Positions 61,316 through 64,000 of a stretch of DNA of 64,000 nt are shown here, in pieces. Position numbers and translations under genes: made by a program. The stretch is from Chaetorhynchus papuensis (Eukaryota > Chordata > Aves > Passeriformes > Rhipiduridae), in contig VWYX01000841.1 in NCBI GenBank assembly GCA_013396525.1, positions 62,001 to 126,000 on the forward strand. The letters run 5' to 3'. Under the pieces are notes generated by a model, which was not told where the DNA came from, ran no database searches, and saw only the letters and a program-made list of their open reading frames with translations. Each line of letters opens with the position of its first letter. Within the stretch, counting starts at the first letter, position 1.

Positions 61316-64000
61316 TTGGGCGATTGCTATTTTAAAACTGTAAAAACCATTAAATACATTGTCTTTTTCTGCTGATCAGTGCTGGGGTCTGCAGTGATCA
61401 TGAGTCTGTAATGCACCAAGCACCCAAGGAAATGGCTTAGAATGGAAGGAGGGAGGAGAACAAGGCAGCATCCTCTGCAGGGAGCAGCCTGTACTGAGGC
61501 TCCTTCCCTCTCATCCTGCAGCTGCACATGGGTGCTGCAAACCAAAACCCAACATCTCTGGTAGCCAACAGTGAGAGCTGCAGCACCCACAGCCCCAGAA
61601 AGGCCAAGGGATTGTTGCCAATTCAAGGCAAGAAACATTCTCCTTGATTCAAGAAAGGATTAGCATTTCCTTGCAGCCCTCACATGCATGGGGAACCCTC
61701 CTTCAGTGGAGGATCCATCAGAGGGAAAAGAAATACCCTCCTGGGAGAGCACAGGAGGAGGTTGTCTGTGTTTTTCAGGCTCGAGCTTGAAGAGGATGGT
61801 CCAGGAGGGACAGAACTCTATTGCTAGGGAAGAGACAAATAGTTTTTAGTACACATTTTGGTTGCCTGGGGCTGGGTGTGTATTGGGTGCCACAGCAGCT
61901 TCTGCAGCCGCAGGATTCAGGGCAGAGCCTTTTCTGCTGGTAGCTCTGGGCTATGTATGTTACACCTTTACATTCAATTTGATACTGCCTTTAGCCTGCT
62001 GGCCCCCTGCCAGTGCAGCTGCAGAGAAGTTGGGGAAGTTTGCCATAATTTGCTTGGGAATTCTTGTGGAAAGTAAGTTTCACCTACTGCAGTGGAAGTG
62101 GATAGGTTTAAGGGGCTCGGGTTTCTTTTTGTCCTGAAATGCTCATCCTCACTTAGAAGTAAGGTGGAGTTTAACATTAAAATATTCCAGCTTGAACATA
62201 CAGGACAACAGGAAATCAGTGTTGAAGACTGTTCAGAAAATACACTGAACTCATGCCCCAGACTAAAACAAGGCAAATGTTACTTTAACCAAGATCCTGC
62301 TGATGTTGCTAATACCAGTGAAGAAGAAGAGAGTCTCAACCCAGGTTTTGGTGAACACCTTCAAAAAGCACCAAGATGGGTGTCCTAGTCACTGCTCAGC
62401 CAGCAGCACAAGCTCAGCCCAAGTGGGGCTTAAGGCAGCCTTGCCCACGTGCTGCCTGGCCAGCAGCCAGTCCTCCCCTGCCTTCAAGGAGTGAAGTCCC
62501 AGCACTAAAACCTCTGTTGGCACCAAGAGCCCCCAGTGCTACACCCTCCAGCTGGCAAAGGGGTCTATTGAGCCTTGAGGAAGAGGACGGCAAGGGTATG
62601 GACAGTTAGAGATACATTGGACTTTTATCTGTTTCCTATCAGGAAAAGCATAAAGTGATGTTTTAGGTTTTCAAGAATACCCTAACTCAGCATTTTGCTG
62701 CAGCAGGGTGGTCACTGGGCTTTGGACTGCAGCCCAGCCAAACAGAATGGAGCTTTTTGTCAGTTAAAGTCCAAGAAGGGAATAATGATCTCAGAGTTTT
62801 GTATTTATCATCGGACTTGGCCTCCTGACCCTCCTAAAGAAAGTCAATGACTTGAAACAGTTTTCACAAAGCCAAGACATAAATGGTTGCAGTAAAAATT
62901 AATTTTATCCTGATCTCTCTTTTTTTCCCCCCAGATACACAATTTCTGTTATGTTTGGATAAATCCTGCCCCCCCTGGTTCCCTCAGAATGGTCAATGCA
63001 GTTCTCCACATTGGAAAGCTATGCTGGCCCAAAGATGTCACTATCTTGGCAATGGCTCACACAGCCCCAAACAGGGCTATGTGGAGTTATGTGGAGTTTT
63101 GTATGATTCAGCAGCAACAAGTGTGAAAAGGCTGAAACTGCTAGCACTCGCCCTTCCTCAACCTTTTCATATTCCTGGCACTCCCTGCGAGCGTTGCTGG
63201 CTGCAGATATTTAAAGAGCAAAAAGAGCAAGTACTGAAGTTAGCTTTTTTTTTTCCCCTCACTTAGCATTTTTCCTTCTTCTTTTTTTCATTTAGGCAGA
63301 TATTTATGCTTTTATGGTCATGAAAATCTTCCCCTGGTTTATTAGCACCAGCACGGAACATCTTGTTCTCCCAGCAAGCGCCATGCAGGGAGGAGCAATA
63401 CTCCTTATCCCAGCAGCCTTTCTCCTCACAGTAGGCACTTTCCCCCCTCACCCAAGAAAATGTGCAGGGTTTGTGTGGTGAAAGCACAGGGGTTTTTCTG
63501 TCTCCTACTGGGTGCACATTCAGTGTGGTGAGGCACAAGCACTGGCTGAAGTGATGAGGTATCTTGTATGTTTCCCCTTACAAGCTGCGCTATACCCGGA
63601 GGTCTCTGCATTTTTGTCACAAGGCTGGACATTTACTGCTCTCTGAAAACCTAAAGACCTCCACATAAAAAACCCCAAAACCATAACATAAAAAAAAAAA
63701 AAATCTGAGAAAAGACTAAGGGATTTCTACGCTTCCCAGTACACCTATGGAAAATGGAGATGAAATCTTTCCATGCTACACCTGCAAAAGTATGCTACAA
63801 GATTCCTTTATGCCTGCCACATCTTGAAGCTCCGTGTTTCTTCCTTCTTGTGTAATTCTTCTGGTATGAAATAGGGGCAAGATCCAGGTAACCTAAAACA
63901 CAACTAAATTGGGACTTCAGACTCAAAAATCCACCTGATCCTAGGCTGTGATTTAGTCTCCAGGGTTGTATTCTCCGAAGAGATACTTAGATTAACTGGG
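61316..64000. other. Intergenic sequence to the right edge, no gene supported
   Basis: Mixed composition with short frames only. It contains an A run at about 63689-63702 and pyrimidine tracts near 62930 and 63250. Nothing resembling GDF6 coding sequence is seen. Confidence 0.5.

Overview
This is nuclear DNA from a bird, read from gene content and repeats: a vertebrate gene cluster with GT-AG introns, CpG-island promoters, an old CR1-type LINE and a candidate class II (ERVK-like) LTR that resembles passerine elements. No base is ambiguous. Three protein-coding genes can be reconstructed exon by exon: PTDSS1 (minus strand, 12 coding exons visible, last coding exon off the left edge), MTERF3 (plus strand, 7 coding exons, complete) and UQCRB (plus strand, 4 exons, complete). 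The same neighbours occur together on human chromosome 8q22, so the order is conserved synteny. All reconstructed exons join in frame.

Layout. Positions 1-25444 hold PTDSS1, phosphatidylserine synthase 1. Its 1312 visible coding bases give 437 codons plus one base, against about 473 residues in mammals. Positions 25445-26397 are a GC-rich head-to-head promoter shared by PTDSS1 and MTERF3. It carries about three copies of a roughly 90-bp tandem repeat, each with a CACGTG E-box and a splice-donor-like GTGAGG. MTERF3 runs 26398-40114 (416 residues). After about 2 kb of AT-rich spacer comes the candidate LTR (about 42095-42655), then the CpG island of UQCRB with a perfect NRF-1 palindrome and a YY1-type motif over the start codon. 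UQCRB runs 43105-47632 (111 residues).

Positions 48140-64000 hold no gene I can support. They contain a GC-rich patch (about 54250-55650) and a roughly 0.95-kb decayed CR1/L3-like LINE on the minus strand (about 60370-61315). In mammals GDF6 lies beyond UQCRB, so this is probably the UQCRB-GDF6 interval.

Together, PTDSS1 makes phosphatidylserine in the ER and its mitochondria-associated membrane, MTERF3 controls mitochondrial transcription and ribosome assembly, and UQCRB is a nuclear-encoded subunit of respiratory complex III. The window is thus a compact mitochondria-related cluster. I found no clearly new biological system. The most interesting structures are regulatory: the triplicated E-box/donor repeat, the MTERF3 5' leader with a tandem splice acceptor and a three-codon uORF, and the in-frame PTDSS1 exon 3 that holds the feedback-control arginine.
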